From NCBI RefSeq assembly GCF_002282855.1, contig NZ_NRIR01000007.1:62001-126000 (forward strand): 64,000 nucleotides of DNA, written 5' to 3'. A program made the translations under genes and the position numbers. The DNA comes from Paraferrimonas sedimenticola (GTDB lineage: Bacteria; Pseudomonadota; Gammaproteobacteria; Enterobacterales; Shewanellaceae). Shown piece after piece: positions 63,152 to 64,000 of this stretch. Position 1 is the first letter of the stretch. Every line of letters starts with the position of its first letter. The notes below the pieces were generated by a model. The model was not told the DNA's origin, did not search any database, and saw nothing but the letters and a program-made list of their open reading frames with translations.

Positions 63152-64000
63152 GTGTCATTTCAAGCCATTACTCTGGCCCAGTACCCCAAGGCCTACATAG
63201 ATGAAAGCACCTTTGTTACTCAAAGCTTTGAGTCGGTTGCGCTGAAAGACGGTGAGTTTCGAGTGGCGGTTAGCCACTGGTCGTTAGACCCAGCGATGCG
63301 CGGTTGGGTCAGCCCAGACACTGAAAGCTACATTCCACCGGTGGCGATTGGCGAGGTGATGCGCTCGTTAGGCGTTGGCAAGGTAGTCGAGTCCAATAAC
63401 GAACAGTATCCGCTTGGCAGCATGGTCAGTGGCATGACCGGTTGGAGCGAAGAGATAGTTTCAAGCGGTGCGGGCCTGTCTGTGGTCCCTCCTGGTGTGT
63501 CGCCAGAGCTGGCTTTGTCAGCCTTGGGCATGCCAGGCATGACCGCTTATATCGGCTACGCCGATGTTCTGGGGCTAACTCCAGGGCAAACTCTGGTAGT
63601 GAGCGGCGCTGCCGGTGCCGTGGGGTCTGTGGTGGTGCAAATGGCCATCGCCGATGGGCTAAATGTGATTGGCAGTGCTGGTAGCGACGAAAAGTGCGCC
63701 TGGCTTAAATCCTTGGGATGCCATGGTGTAATTAACTACAAAACCGATGACATTGGCGCCAAACTCGATGAACTAGCACCTAAAGGTGTCGATGGCTACT
63801 TTGAGAATACCGGCGGGCCGCTGCAAGCCGAGGTGTACGCACGTATCAATCCCCACGCCAGAATTGCAGTGTGTGGTTTGATTGCCGATTACCACTCGCC
63901 TACCCCAACCCCAGCACCGAGCTGGATAAATCTTATCAAGCGCCGCGCGCGCATTGAAGGTTTTACCATTACCGACCACATGCATCGCGTCGGAGAAATT
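63152..64000 (+). CDS. NADP-dependent medium-chain oxidoreductase (CurA / PTGR-like), 3' truncated by the window
   Basis: A GTG start at 63152 with AGGGAG upstream opens a frame of 283 codons that runs off the right edge. It reads SFQAITLAQYPKAYID at the start, then LDPAMRGWV, GEVMRSLGVGKVVES and the cofactor loop SGAAGAVGSVVVQMA, then ENTGGPLQAEVYARI. These match the MDR family that reduces alpha,beta-unsaturated ketones and aldehydes with NADPH and lacks zinc ligands. The start is GTG, so an ATG-only search misses it. Confidence 0.88.
   Translation, partial: MSFQAITLAQYPKAYIDESTFVTQSFESVALKDGEFRVAVSHWSLDPAMRGWVSPDTESYIPPVAIGEVMRSLGVGKVVESNNEQYPLGSMVSGMTGWSEEIVSSGAGLSVVPPGVSPELALSALGMPGMTAYIGYADVLGLTPGQTLVVSGAAGAVGSVVVQMAIADGLNVIGSAGSDEKCAWLKSLGCHGVINYKTDDIGAKLDELAPKGVDGYFENTGGPLQAEVYARINPHARIAVCGLIADYHSPTPTPAPSWINLIKRRARIEGFTITDHMHRVGEI

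Overview
The window looks like a piece of a gammaproteobacterial chromosome, most like the marine Alteromonadales. It carries the gammaproteobacterial linkage groups sspAB-petABC, rplM-rpsI-zapE-zapG-degQ-degS, murA-ibaG-mlaBCDEF-yrbG-kdsDC-lptCAB-rpoN-hpf-ptsN-rapZ-ptsO, pmbA/darP and aroQ-accBC. It also holds a carbohydrate locus built on TonB-dependent receptors. No genus is claimed from sequence alone.

Layout. 1-128 is the 3' end of an unidentified gene. 220-4434 (minus) is an RND efflux pump with its adaptor. 4877-9708 (minus) holds sspA-sspB, the cytochrome bc1 operon petA-petB-petC and rplM-rpsI. zapE (minus) and zapG (plus) are divergent at about 11.1 kb, followed by degQ, degS and a PP-loop ATPase on plus. 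15000-19556 (minus) is murA, ibaG and the Mla phospholipid transport genes. 19720-28940 (plus) is the yrbG-kdsD-kdsC-lptC-lptA-lptB-rpoN-hpf-ptsN-rapZ-ptsO-mgtE block (Kdo and LPS export, sigma-54 and nitrogen PTS). A short region with a repeated palindrome precedes pmbA (minus) and darP (plus). cysE, aroQ, accB and accC follow.

34630-36420 is an accessory patch. An orphan type IV pilin-like protein converges on a secreted protein made of three degenerate repeats. The 5' leader of that secreted-protein gene looks like a class I cyclic-di-GMP (GEMM) riboswitch. This is the most interesting previously unremarked signal in the window.

36592-58813 is a maltodextrin/starch utilisation locus: glucokinase, a LacI-family regulator, two lipoprotein or exported alpha-amylases, a third large amylase with a C-terminal glucodextranase-like module, a GH31 alpha-glucosidase, an MFS transporter, two paralogous TonB-dependent receptors, a flavin-dependent halogenase-like protein and a cytoplasmic GH13 alpha-glucosidase. 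Polymer would be cut outside or in the periplasm, pulled through the receptors, trimmed, carried in by the MFS protein, hydrolysed to glucose and phosphorylated by Glk. Four copies of a TGCATACGTATtCA-type palindrome sit upstream of these units. At three of them the palindrome lies 5-6 bp upstream of a recognisable -35 box.

58900-64000 contains a LysR regulator divergent from an exported Ntn hydrolase of the choloylglycine/penicillin V acylase family, a glutathione transferase, an exported protein with two retropepsin-like domains, and the start of a medium-chain NADP-dependent oxidoreductase cut by the window edge. I saw no rRNA, tRNA, CRISPR array, transposase or prophage gene.
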